DNA of 22,159 nucleotides, taken from the NCBI GenBank assembly GCA_013003335.1, contig JABDJT010000437.1, forward strand, positions 1 through 22,159, read 5' to 3'. Within the stretch, counting starts at the first letter, position 1. Each line of letters starts with the position of its first letter. This document shows, piece after piece, positions 6,773 to 13,974 of the stretch. The DNA is from Verrucomicrobiales bacterium. Lineage in GTDB: Bacteria > Verrucomicrobiota > Verrucomicrobiia > Verrucomicrobiales > DEV007. Under the pieces are notes generated by a model that made no database searches, was not told the DNA's origin, and saw only the letters and a program-made list of their open reading frames with translations. A program made the position numbers and the translations under genes.

Positions 6773-7564
6773 ATGCTAGCTGTAATTTCCCCTGCCAAAA
6801 CACTCGATTTCGAGAGTCAGTGTCCGGCCCACGAGCCGTCAAAGCCGGATTTCCTGGAAGATTCCGAGGAGTTGATCAGTGTGATGCGCAAAAAATCGCG
6901 CCCCCAGATTCGGGAATTGATGGGGATCAGCGAAAAGCTGGCGGATTTGAATTATCAGCGGTTCCACGACTGGAAACGTCCCTTCACCGAGGACAACGCC
7001 CGCGCAGCTCTCCTGGCGTTCAAGGGGGATGTCTACACCGGGTTCACAATCGAGCAGTACGGCAAGCGTGATTTTGAGTTTGCGCAAAAACACCTCCGCA
7101 TTCTCTCCGGCCTGTACGGCCTGCTCAGGCCTCTTGATCTCATTCAGCCTTACCGGTTGGAAATGGGCACCCGGTTGAAAACGGGCCGGGGCAAGGATCT
7201 TTATGCTTTTTGGGACAACAAGATCACCCATTCTTTGAACGAGGCGATCCGCGAATCGAAATCCAAAGTGCTGGTCAATCTCGCTTCCAACGAATACTTC
7301 AGCTCGGTGCGATTTGCGGAACTGGACGCCGAGGTGATTACGCCGGTTTTCAAAGATCTAAAGAATGACACTTACAAAATCATCAGTTTCTACGCCAAGA
7401 AGGCGCGCGGCATGATGTGTGATCACATGATCCTGAATCGAATCCGGAAACCGGACGATCTGAAGTCGTTCGACCGGGCCGGGTATCAATTCAATGAATC
7501 GATGAGCGAAGGTAATACCTGGGTCTTCACCCGTGACGAACCCCCATCAGCGGCGGGATCATGA
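6773..7564 (+). CDS. yaaA: YaaA family peroxide-stress protein (DUF328)
   Basis: A 263-aa cytoplasmic protein, close to the E. coli YaaA length (258 aa). In E. coli, YaaA limits damage from hydrogen peroxide by lowering intracellular unincorporated iron, and the fold binds DNA. Family segments seen: MLAVISPAKTLDFE at the N terminus, FKGDVYTGF, LRILSGLYGLLRPLDLIQPY, RLEMGTRL, LVNLASNEYF, and KKARGMM near the C terminus. The ATG at 6773 is chosen because ISPAKTL starts the family; GGGAG just upstream is a short-spaced ribosome-binding sequence. The stop codon overlaps the next start by ATGA, indicating translational coupling to the secreted protein at 7561. Confidence 0.95.
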   Translation: MLAVISPAKTLDFESQCPAHEPSKPDFLEDSEELISVMRKKSRPQIRELMGISEKLADLNYQRFHDWKRPFTEDNARAALLAFKGDVYTGFTIEQYGKRDFEFAQKHLRILSGLYGLLRPLDLIQPYRLEMGTRLKTGRGKDLYAFWDNKITHSLNEAIRESKSKVLVNLASNEYFSSVRFAELDAEVITPVFKDLKNDTYKIISFYAKKARGMMCDHMILNRIRKPDDLKSFDRAGYQFNESMSEGNTWVFTRDEPPSAAGS

Positions 7565-8232
7565 ACCGGGCTCCGGCAATCATCGCGATCTTCGGTGCGT
7601 CGGTGCTGTTTGCCCAGGAAACGGCTGCTCCGGAGGCCGTTCAACTGTTCCGCGGACGAGTTGTCAACCTGGTGACCGATCCGGTTGCACGACTTCTGTT
7701 CCTGAATTCCAAAGGAAAACCCACGGCTGAACTCCGTGCGCCGGTCGCGATTCACTTTCCCGATCGGGACGTCTCGATCTGCTGGGATACGATTGCCTGT
7801 CGCCTGGTCTATCTCTGGACCGGGGACAAATTCCTCACAACCGATCCGGAAACGGGAATCTCCGCTCCCGCCGGAGAATCAGTGCAAATCCTGGCAGAGG
7901 GCCCCATTCCCATTTCCCCCACGATCGGCGCCTACACCAATCCTCGTTACTTCGGGATGCGGGAATCGAAGGAAAAAGGCAGCTCGCCCGAATTCCTCTA
8001 TTCCTGCGGGCAAATCACTATCGCCGAACGCTTTTCGGTTTCTGCGGACGGAAAATCCCTCCAGCAAATCTTCCGCTTCGAGAACTCGCCGGCTGATGTC
8101 ATCCTGGTTTTCCCGGAATCGCTGCAGGGGCGGCTTTCTGCGTCAGCCGGGACGACAAAAGGGCGTTTCGTAACGCTGAAAAAGGCTGAAATGATGACCG
8201 TCACGGTCAGTTTCCCGCTTTCCGCCAAGTGA
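7561..8232 (+). CDS. Secreted protein of unknown function
   Basis: A 223-aa protein with a signal peptide at about 1-19 (APAIIAIFGASVLFAQ), so probably periplasmic or exported. I do not recognise the family. After the leader there is an all-beta-looking body with VARLLFLNSKGKPTAELRAP, an aromatic CWDTIACRLVYLWTGD segment (two Cys about six residues apart), and a later LYSCGQITIAERFSVSADGK. It has no CxxCH haem motif. The body resembles segments found beside haem/PQQ proteins of PVC bacteria, but that is only an impression. It is translationally coupled to yaaA (ATGA overlap) and faces a convergent cytochrome c peroxidase gene. Confidence 0.75.
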   Translation: MNRAPAIIAIFGASVLFAQETAAPEAVQLFRGRVVNLVTDPVARLLFLNSKGKPTAELRAPVAIHFPDRDVSICWDTIACRLVYLWTGDKFLTTDPETGISAPAGESVQILAEGPIPISPTIGAYTNPRYFGMRESKEKGSSPEFLYSCGQITIAERFSVSADGKSLQQIFRFENSPADVILVFPESLQGRLSASAGTTKGRFVTLKKAEMMTVTVSFPLSAK

Positions 8233-8249
8233 GATTGTAGAGCGACCGA

Positions 8250-8272
8250 AAAACCGTACGGGAAAACCGTAC
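8250..8272. repeat. Short direct repeat AAAACCGTAC x2
   Basis: AAAACCGTAC occurs at 8250-8259 and 8263-8272, a 13-bp period, just after the stop codon of the secreted protein. No function is evident. Confidence 0.45.
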
Positions 8273-8374
8273 AAATTTTCCGTGCCGCTTTTGATCCAAG
8301 TCGACCTCAACCACGTAACCCGTGCGGGAAGCGATTCCCGTTCTCCTCTTTTTCAGCAAATCCCCCCCCAATTA

Positions 8375-8412
8375 GACAGGCTCCGTTCCGGTTTCACCGG
8401 GCGGGGCCTGTC
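8375..8412. other. Long two-part hairpin between convergent genes
   Basis: GACAGGCTCCG (8375-8385) pairs with 8402-8412 over 11 bp (one G-T). After a small internal loop, CCGGT (8388-8392) pairs with ACCGG (8396-8400) around a 3-nt loop. It sits between the convergent secreted-protein and cytochrome-peroxidase genes, where a bidirectional terminator is expected, but neither strand has a T-run after it. The rest of 8233-8457 holds only the short direct repeat. Confidence 0.6.
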
Positions 8413-8457
8413 ACCTTTCGCGACCTTTGGCGGAAGGCTGTATTCGGGCGGGGAGGA

Positions 8458-9501
8458 CTATTTTACGGGCTTCGGCGTGTCGGGACCGGAATCCGGCAAA
8501 TTCGGCTCCTTGATGTAGTCGGCCGGAACTTCGCCTTTCAGCGACTTCAGGAACTCGATGATCAATTTCGTTTCCTCGTCCGTGAGGATTTGGCCCTGCT
8601 GATGTTCCGCCATTTTCTTCACCATCTCCTCGAGCGATTCCACTGAACCATCGTGAAGGTAGGGGCCCGTCTCGGTGATGTTTCGAAGACTGGGGACCTT
8701 GAAAATTCCTTCGTCGGTCTCCTTGCCGGTCACCTCCGCACGGCCCTTGTCTTCCGTGGGCCACGGCTTGATGAGTCCAAGCTTCTGATAGATGTGACCG
8801 CCCACTCCGGAACCCTGGTGGCAAGTGATGCAGCCTTTGCTGATAAAGAGGTTTAATCCTTTTTTCTGATCATCCGTGAGCGCCGAGTCATCTCCCTTGA
8901 GGAAATCATCCCACGGAGCCGGGGTGAGAAGCCCACGCTCGAAAGCACCGATAGCATTCCCGATATTTGGGTAGGTCACAGGTTGGTCCTGATCCGGGAA
9001 GGCTTTCTTGAAAAGCTCCACGTATCCGGGGATCGACTTCACGACCCCGAGAACATATTTTTCGTCCGGCATTCCCATTTCGATGGGATTGGTGATCGGG
9101 CCGATGGCCTGGGCTTCGACATCAGCAGCTCTTCCGTCCCAGAACTGGGCGATGTGAAGCGCAGCGTTGTACACGGTCGGAGCAGACCGGCCGCCTTTTT
9201 GCTGTTTGATCCCGGTCGAAACAGGAGCGCCGTCATCCCCGTAGCTGGCGAGGTCGTGGCAGGTATTGCAGGAAACGCTGTGATCCTTCGAAAGACGCTT
9301 GTCGTAATACAGCATTCGCCCGAGTTCAATCTTTGCCGGGTTTGGCGGATTGTCGGGATTTTCGACACTCTCCGGCAGCGGTTGGAACATGCCGAGGATC
9401 GCCCGGTTCACTTTCGTTTCTTCTGCTACGACTGAAAAGCAGGCGGCAAAAGCGACTGCAACAGCAACGGGGAGGAATGGGAGGCTGGATTTCATAATCA
9501 T
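8458..9501 (-). CDS. Di-haem cytochrome c peroxidase (MauG/CcpA family)
   Basis: A 347-aa periplasmic protein predicted to reduce hydrogen peroxide with electrons from small c-type cytochromes. Residues 1-26 are a signal peptide. Two CxxCH haem motifs are present: CNTCH (78-82) and CITCH (224-228). The family signatures LGRMLYYDKRLSKD (60-73), NAALHIAQFWDGRA (112-125), TNPIEMG (137-143) and VPSLRNITETGPYLHDGS (269-286) are in the expected order. Length is normal. The start is 9501 or, two codons later, 9495; neither has a Shine-Dalgarno sequence. An intrinsic terminator of the upstream OmpH gene ends a few bases before the start codon. The last residues are a Pro/Asp-rich tail. Confidence 0.95.
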   Translation of the reverse strand: MIMKSSLPFLPVAVAVAFAACFSVVAEETKVNRAILGMFQPLPESVENPDNPPNPAKIELGRMLYYDKRLSKDHSVSCNTCHDLASYGDDGAPVSTGIKQQKGGRSAPTVYNAALHIAQFWDGRAADVEAQAIGPITNPIEMGMPDEKYVLGVVKSIPGYVELFKKAFPDQDQPVTYPNIGNAIGAFERGLLTPAPWDDFLKGDDSALTDDQKKGLNLFISKGCITCHQGSGVGGHIYQKLGLIKPWPTEDKGRAEVTGKETDEGIFKVPSLRNITETGPYLHDGSVESLEEMVKKMAEHQQGQILTDEETKLIIEFLKSLKGEVPADYIKEPNLPDSGPDTPKPVK

Positions 9502-9506
9502 CTGTT

Positions 9507-9548
9507 AAAAAGCAATACGGCCACCCTTTCAAGGAAGGATGACCGTAT
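9507..9548 (-). terminator. Intrinsic terminator of the OmpH-like gene, abutting the peroxidase start
   Basis: Bases 9515-9528 and 9535-9548 form a stem with two mismatches, followed on the minus strand by TTGCTTTTT (T5 at 9507-9511). It lies about 50 nt after the OmpH stop and its T-run ends 5 nt before the peroxidase ATG at 9501. Confidence 0.6.
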
Positions 9549-9598
9549 CTTCAAAATATTTCAGCGGGCATTCCCGCAATGTGAGGATTATCTACGGC

Positions 9599-10234
9599 TC
9601 AGTTTTTACCGCCTTTATCGTCGCCTTTGCCCTTTGCGGGCGCTGCCGGAGTCGTTCCTTTGCCTTTCTCGTCACCACCTTTGCCTTTACCGTCATCCGC
9701 GGGAGCAATCGATTCGGCATTGATGCCGGCTGCTTTCGCAGCTGCGGTCACAGCGGTGGTGATATCGACTTCGTCGGTGTAGGCGAAAATCGGGGGAGAA
9801 ACTTTCATCATAACCACGTGAAGGCCTTGTTTCTTGGCCTCTTCGAGGGCGATGGGTTTAAGTTTCTCCTGGAAATCGCGGATTCGGCTCACGCGCGTGT
9901 TGGCCAGGATCTGCCGGGCGTTCGCCTGGTATTGATCGAATTGCTGATTCAGCTGGCGATTGAAATTTACGAGAGCCTGCCTGTTTTGCGGAGTGGGCTG
10001 CTGTCCGGCCTGTGCCTCAGCCTGGTTCATGCGGGCCTGGAGCTGAGTTTTTGCGTTGGAAAGCTGCTGGTTGAGATTGTTCTGCGCGGCCGTCAATTCC
10101 TCGACGACAGCTTCGGCAATTCCAAGTTCCTGGGCGACGGCATCGATATCGACGACTGCGACGCCTCCTTTATTCTGAGCGAGAGCAGGCACTGTCAGCA
10201 ATGCGGCCGCCGCAAGAGTTACGATTGATTTCAT
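9599..10234 (-). CDS. OmpH/Skp-like periplasmic chaperone
   Basis: A 211-aa exported protein with a signal peptide (about 1-19, ending ALAQ), a strand segment GVAVVDIDAVAQELG, a long Gln/Asn-rich coiled-coil region (about 45-125) and a return strand GLHVVMMKVSPPIFAYT. This is the Skp/OmpH layout, in which helical tentacles hold unfolded outer-membrane proteins in the periplasm. The C-terminal 30 residues are a Gly/Lys/Asp/Pro-rich low-complexity tail (GKGKGGDEKGKG type), not part of the usual family. No bamA, lpxD or other outer-membrane assembly gene is beside it, where skp is often found, so the exact client is open. No Shine-Dalgarno sequence; the sequence upstream includes TATACAA just before the ATG. 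Confidence 0.82.
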   Translation of the reverse strand: MKSIVTLAAAALLTVPALAQNKGGVAVVDIDAVAQELGIAEAVVEELTAAQNNLNQQLSNAKTQLQARMNQAEAQAGQQPTPQNRQALVNFNRQLNQQFDQYQANARQILANTRVSRIRDFQEKLKPIALEEAKKQGLHVVMMKVSPPIFAYTDEVDITTAVTAAAKAAGINAESIAPADDGKGKGGDEKGKGTTPAAPAKGKGDDKGGKN

Positions 10235-10283
10235 TTGTATAGGATTTTATCGGGTTCAGCTGAGGGGCGGGACTGTACTCACG

Positions 10284-10302
10284 ATTGGACCTCGGGTCCA
10301 AT
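10284..10302. other. 8-bp hairpin upstream of the OmpH-like gene
   Basis: ATTGGACC (10284-10291) pairs perfectly with GGTCCAAT (10295-10302) around the loop TCG, about 50 nt upstream of the OmpH start. There is no T-run on either side. It may be a leader structure or operator. Confidence 0.4.
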
Positions 10303-10388
10303 GGTTTGTTCGTTCCGTCAGCCGGATTCACTGTCCATTGTCCGCTCTTTGCAGCCTGTGACAGAGCCGGTTATTGGCTTAGGTCGAT

Positions 10389-10423
10389 CAAACAGGGCTC
10401 GTTCGTCAAACGAACCCTGTTGC
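10389..10423 (-). repeat. Hairpin repeat copy 3 (15-5-15)
   Basis: AACAGGGCTCGTT (10391-10403) pairs with AACGAACCCTGTT (10409-10421) with one C-A mismatch on the plus strand (G-T on the minus strand). Minus-strand loop is TGACG and 3' flank ATCGACC. It begins 8 nt after the STAND NTPase stop codon on the coding strand. Relative to copy 1, one stem pair is switched from G-C to C-G, keeping pairing. Confidence 0.85.
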
Positions 10424-10431
10424 TTCACATT

Positions 10432-12036
10432 CTACCGAAAGAAGAGAAACCAGATCAGAAAGATCAGGAGAATCGCGCCGGCTGTAATGACCCCATACTT
10501 CAGGAGCATCTTCTGCGTTTTCTCTTTCCGGATCTCGCCTCTCAGCTTTTCGTCGATCCGAAGGGATACCTCGAGATAATCGAGAACTTCGTCACTCAAA
10601 AACGGGCGTCTTTCGTGGTGCGCAATGAGTTTGCGCGCGTCTCCCAGGGCATGGCAGGCGTGCTCCAGCAAAACCGGGGTCCGTTCCTCTTTTTCCCATT
10701 CTCCGCGCTTGATATCAAATCTTCGGGCTGTTTCGAGGCGGCGGTCTTCCCGCTCCAGCCATTCGCGGGCACGGTCCCATTCCCGAAGGGCTTCCGGAAT
10801 GGCCCAGGCGATTTCCGCCCTTTCACCACTGGTTCCGGTCAAGCTCAGGACACGAGCGTTGATTAACCGGTTCACGAGGTCCCGGGTTTCGCGGGAGGTT
10901 TCAATCACGTCCAGATACCGCGCTTTAGATGCCACGGCGTCGCTGGTTGTTCCACGTGACCGTACCCGTTTCTGGAGAGCCAACATCAGTTCTCCCATCG
11001 CATCGTGATCCGGTAGATCTCCCACAGCCAAATCCGCAGCGGCTGCATATTTTTCGGCGATCCCGCCGGCCCAGCCGGCATCTGCTGTGGAAAGGGAATC
11101 CGCAGCCGGATCGATTTCGCTCAGTCGGCGCAGGGTTTCAGAAACAAACGGAATACCGGCCGGCGAATTTCCCACATCTTCATACAACGCATCCAGAAGC
11201 ATCGGCTCTACCGATACGTGATCCGTATCCATCAAGTCAGCCGGGGCGGTCTGGAAAAAATTCCGAACCTCTCCCAGGTCCGGGTGCTTGATCGACACCC
11301 ATGTCCCGAGGGAGGGATGCCCCAATCCCGTAAGCCCGGCCTTCACGGCATCCGTATTTACAGACCGGAGCGAAACGACACAGGGAAATAAACCTGTCAT
11401 CAACAAATCGTGCAGGAAATTGAGAACGGGCTGCAGCCGGCTTTTCAACCAACCTTCGTCCTTGGACGGCAGAAGTGCAGCGCCGTCCGGACCGAATTCT
11501 TCCAGCTCATCCAGCGCAATCAGGCAAATCGACCGTTCGCTCTTGGCTCCGGCTCGCCGGGATCGCTTGAAGCAGGACGCGAGATATTCCGTGGCTTCCG
11601 TCGGATCCTGGCCATGGAGCAATGTAAATTGCCGGATCCGGTGTTCGAAATCGAGTGCCAGGTCGCCGCCCTCGGGAGATTCGTGGAGAATTCCGTCCGC
11701 GATGGCATGGATAACGGAAAGTGGGTCGTCTCCTCCTTTTGGCGTGACGCGGACGTAGTGGAATCCTTCCCCGTAGTCGGCGGCCAGGGCCGGGCGCACG
11801 CCCGCCTCAATCAGCGAAGTTTTTCCGGCGCCCGCGGGTCCGTGGAGCCAAACGAGAGCCGCCTGCCCCGATTTGGGCCGCTCGAAAATCTTCACGATCC
11901 TGGTAACATCTGCTTCCCGTCCGGCAAGGCGGGGCGCATCGGCCAGCGACAAAGGAGCATAGCCGGGCCAGCGTTGTTCAGTGGTTGAGGAGGATCCGGC
12001 GCGTTCCTCCGCGCCGGTGGCTGTCGCATGTGTCAT
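10432..12036 (-). CDS. nSTAND1-like STAND NTPase with C-terminal membrane helix
   Basis: A 534-aa signal-transduction NTPase. After a disordered N terminus, PRLAGREADV (35-44) opens the NTPase; Walker A is GPAGAGKT (66-73), followed by SLIEAGVRPAL, as in nSTAND1 proteins. Walker B is ICLIALDELEE (170-180) and VVSLRS (220-225) is a sensor-like strand. A helical domain contains GIPFVSETLRRL (294-305), and a winged-helix-like part LINARVLSL and IAWAIPEALREWDRAREWL (409-427) matches the family's EALLRxWxRLxxWL pattern. A basic segment leads to one TM helix (about 513-532), and the protein ends in FLFFR. nSTAND1 relatives commonly carry WD40 or other sensor repeats after this helix and an effector before the NTPase; both are absent. 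It follows a 4-TM protein gene by 39 nt on the same strand. Cellular role unknown; defence or stress signalling is an inference. Confidence 0.82.
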   Translation of the reverse strand: MTHATATGAEERAGSSSTTEQRWPGYAPLSLADAPRLAGREADVTRIVKIFERPKSGQAALVWLHGPAGAGKTSLIEAGVRPALAADYGEGFHYVRVTPKGGDDPLSVIHAIADGILHESPEGGDLALDFEHRIRQFTLLHGQDPTEATEYLASCFKRSRRAGAKSERSICLIALDELEEFGPDGAALLPSKDEGWLKSRLQPVLNFLHDLLMTGLFPCVVSLRSVNTDAVKAGLTGLGHPSLGTWVSIKHPDLGEVRNFFQTAPADLMDTDHVSVEPMLLDALYEDVGNSPAGIPFVSETLRRLSEIDPAADSLSTADAGWAGGIAEKYAAAADLAVGDLPDHDAMGELMLALQKRVRSRGTTSDAVASKARYLDVIETSRETRDLVNRLINARVLSLTGTSGERAEIAWAIPEALREWDRAREWLEREDRRLETARRFDIKRGEWEKEERTPVLLEHACHALGDARKLIAHHERRPFLSDEVLDYLEVSLRIDEKLRGEIRKEKTQKMLLKYGVITAGAILLIFLIWFLFFR

Positions 12037-12075
12037 CAGGGGATACCGAAACCGTAATGTGATTCTTCAACCGGA

Positions 12076-12471
12076 TCAAGAATCCTCCGCTTTTCCCGCT
12101 CCTGCTGTCGCAGTTGCAAAATTCCGGTAGCGTCGCCAGGTGATCCAGAATGTGACCGCCGCCGCCAGCAGTGTCAGGGCAATTGCGGCCGGGTTCCGGT
12201 CGAAAAATCGCGCCACGTCCTCCAGGAAATGGAAGGAAAAAGGATGCGCTTTCCAGAGGGTGAAAGCTCCCGTCAGGAAAGAGAGAATCGTGCAGACAAT
12301 CGGGATCCAAGGATAGGGGATGCGCGGATTGATTCCCGCCCCGACCGCGACCATCGCGCCCGGGATCGCATAGCCGACCAGTCCGCGGCCTGCCAGGTAT
12401 TGGAAGAGAAAATATCCGGCAATGGAACCCAGGATTGCACCGCCGAAGGTGAAGAGAATCAATTTCCACAT
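12076..12471 (-). CDS. Small 4-TM membrane protein, function unknown
   Basis: A 131-aa hydrophobic protein with four predicted TM segments (about 3-27, 31-46, 55-73 and 94-112). A Gly-rich stretch GGAILGSIAGYFLFQYLAG is followed by GYAIPGAMVAVGAGINPRIP. A loop KAHPFSFHFLEDVARFFDRN lies between TM3 and TM4, and the C terminus is short and polar. Similar unnamed small membrane proteins occur in Planctomycetes/Verrucomicrobia as far as I recall, but no activity is known to me. It is the first gene of a two-gene unit with the STAND NTPase (39-nt gap). Because both end up in the membrane, they may form a complex; this is inference. The ATG at 12471 is chosen over a TTG at 12477. Its start is 37 nt from the divergent tas-like start. 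Confidence 0.75.
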   Translation of the reverse strand: MWKLILFTFGGAILGSIAGYFLFQYLAGRGLVGYAIPGAMVAVGAGINPRIPYPWIPIVCTILSFLTGAFTLWKAHPFSFHFLEDVARFFDRNPAAIALTLLAAAVTFWITWRRYRNFATATAGAGKAEDS

Positions 12472-12508
12472 GGCCAAAAATCTAAACTGATGTTACGCCA
12501 GGGTCAGC

Positions 12509-13558
12509 ATGAAATATCGTGAAATACCACGTTCCGATCTGAACGTTTCGCTCATCGGCCTCGGCACCATGACCTGGGGCGAACAGAACACCGAAGCCGA
12601 AGGCCACGAGCAGATGGACTACGCGATCGAGCAGGGCATCAACCTCTTCGACGTCGCGGAAATGTATCCGGTTCCTCCCATCGCCGAAACCTGCCACGAA
12701 ACGGAACGCATCATCGGCACCTGGTTCGCTTCCCGCCCCGGGATGCGGGAGAAGATCGTGCTGGCCACCAAGGTCGTCGGCCCGGGCCCGCACGTGTCTC
12801 ACATCCGTGATGGCGAAGCCCGTCTCGACCGCAAAAATATCGAGGCCGCCTGCGAGGCCAGCCTGGAGCGTCTTCAGACTGATGTCATCGATTTGTATCA
12901 ACTGCATTGGCCGGATCGGCCAGTGCCGATTTTCGGAGGACGCGACTACTCCCACCCGAAGAACGACGACTCCGTCCCGATTGAGGAAACGCTCGCCGTT
13001 CTGGCGGATCTCCGCGATGCCGGAAAGGTCCGTTATTTCGGCCTCTCAAACGAAACCTGCTGGGGAACGATGAAATTTCTCCAGCTTGCCGATCAAAGCG
13101 AAGGGAAGCTTCCGAGGATGGTCACAATTCAAAATTCCTACAGCCTGATCAACCGAACGTTCGACACAGGCCTCTCGGAAATCTGTCATCGGGAAGACGT
13201 TCGTTTGCTGGCTTATTCCCCGCTCGCCTTTGGAAAATTGTCCGGCAAATACCTGGATGGGGCACAGCCGGAAAACGCCCGCTGCACGTTGTGGGAACGA
13301 TTTGCCCGATACAACGGCCCCGGCGCCGATGCGGCGATCGCCGAATACGTGCGCCTTGCGAGAGAAGCCGGCCTCGATCCCGCTCAAATGGCTTTAGCGT
13401 GGATCAACCAGCGTCCGCACGTCGCCAGCAACCTGATCGGCGCAACGACGATGGAGCAACTCAAGTCCAATATCGCCAGCGTTGACATCGAGCTCCCCGG
13501 CGAAATTCGCAAAGCCATTGACACCGTGCATTCCCGCTATCCGAACCCGACTCCGTGA
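12509..13558 (+). CDS. tas: Tas-like NADP(H)-dependent aldo-keto reductase
   Basis: A 349-aa (beta/alpha)8 oxidoreductase that reduces aldehydes or ketones with NADPH. It is collinear over its whole length with E. coli Tas (346 aa): LGLGTMTWGEQN near the N terminus, INLFDVAEMYPVPP, LDRKNIEAACEASLERLQTD, DLYQLHWPDRP, TIQNSYSLINRTF, LLAYSPLAFGKLSGKYL, and LIGATTMEQLKSNI at the end. Catalytic tetrad residues expected for AKRs are present: D48, Y53, K88 and H133. Tas was named for complementing tyrosine auxotrophy in E. coli; its physiological substrate is unclear. The ATG at 12509 has a partial AGGG upstream. It is transcribed divergently from the 4-TM/STAND unit with only 37 bp between starts. 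Confidence 0.93.
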   Translation: MKYREIPRSDLNVSLIGLGTMTWGEQNTEAEGHEQMDYAIEQGINLFDVAEMYPVPPIAETCHETERIIGTWFASRPGMREKIVLATKVVGPGPHVSHIRDGEARLDRKNIEAACEASLERLQTDVIDLYQLHWPDRPVPIFGGRDYSHPKNDDSVPIEETLAVLADLRDAGKVRYFGLSNETCWGTMKFLQLADQSEGKLPRMVTIQNSYSLINRTFDTGLSEICHREDVRLLAYSPLAFGKLSGKYLDGAQPENARCTLWERFARYNGPGADAAIAEYVRLAREAGLDPAQMALAWINQRPHVASNLIGATTMEQLKSNIASVDIELPGEIRKAIDTVHSRYPNPTP

Positions 13559-13578
13559 GCGATGTTGGGCCTGTTGCC

Positions 13579-13941
13579 ATGAAGCTCTTTCCCGCCCTGC
13601 CCGTCCTTGCCGCCCTGTTGCTGGGCACCGTTTCCTGCACGACGACCAAATCGGTCGCGGAGTTGCGGGTATTTGCCACGAAGAAAAAGGTCAACGTCCC
13701 GGTCTATCTCTATCGCGGCACGGCGGACGGATATCACTATCTCCGCGTGCAGAACGGCTTCAGTTCAAAGGAGGTCAAAGTTCCCGTGAACGAACTTCGC
13801 GTCCCCCGCGAGTTTTCCTACGCTCCCGACCAGCCCGGTGTGATCTACAATTCGATCGACGCGACCAACACGCTCTCCCACAACGTGGATGTGAAGATCA
13901 ACACCCGTTCGGTCGGATTTGAATTGCGAACCGGCATTTGA
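13579..13941 (+). CDS. Small exported (possible lipoprotein) protein, unknown function
   Basis: A 120-aa protein starting MKLFPALPVLAALLLG, a signal sequence followed by TVSCTTTK; the Cys near residue 20 may be lipidated, although Thr at -3 is not a standard lipobox residue. The mature part is about 100 aa, predicted beta-rich, with VNVPVYLYRG, GYHYLRVQNGF, VKVPVNELRVPREF and VGFELRTGI. I do not recognise the family. A GTG at 13555 overlapping the tas stop is possible, but ATG at 13579 places the hydrophobic leader at the N terminus. It follows tas by 20 nt and could share its transcript. Confidence 0.65.
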   Translation: MKLFPALPVLAALLLGTVSCTTTKSVAELRVFATKKKVNVPVYLYRGTADGYHYLRVQNGFSSKEVKVPVNELRVPREFSYAPDQPGVIYNSIDATNTLSHNVDVKINTRSVGFELRTGI

Positions 13942-13974
13942 AACTCAAGCCCGTCGCGTAGATTCACGTCCTTG

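Noticed and set aside
10424..12036. STAND gene considered as a frameshifted fragment of a larger WD40 protein
   Set aside because: The frame is intact, ends cleanly after a membrane helix, and no WD40-like coding remains in the 200 bp downstream.
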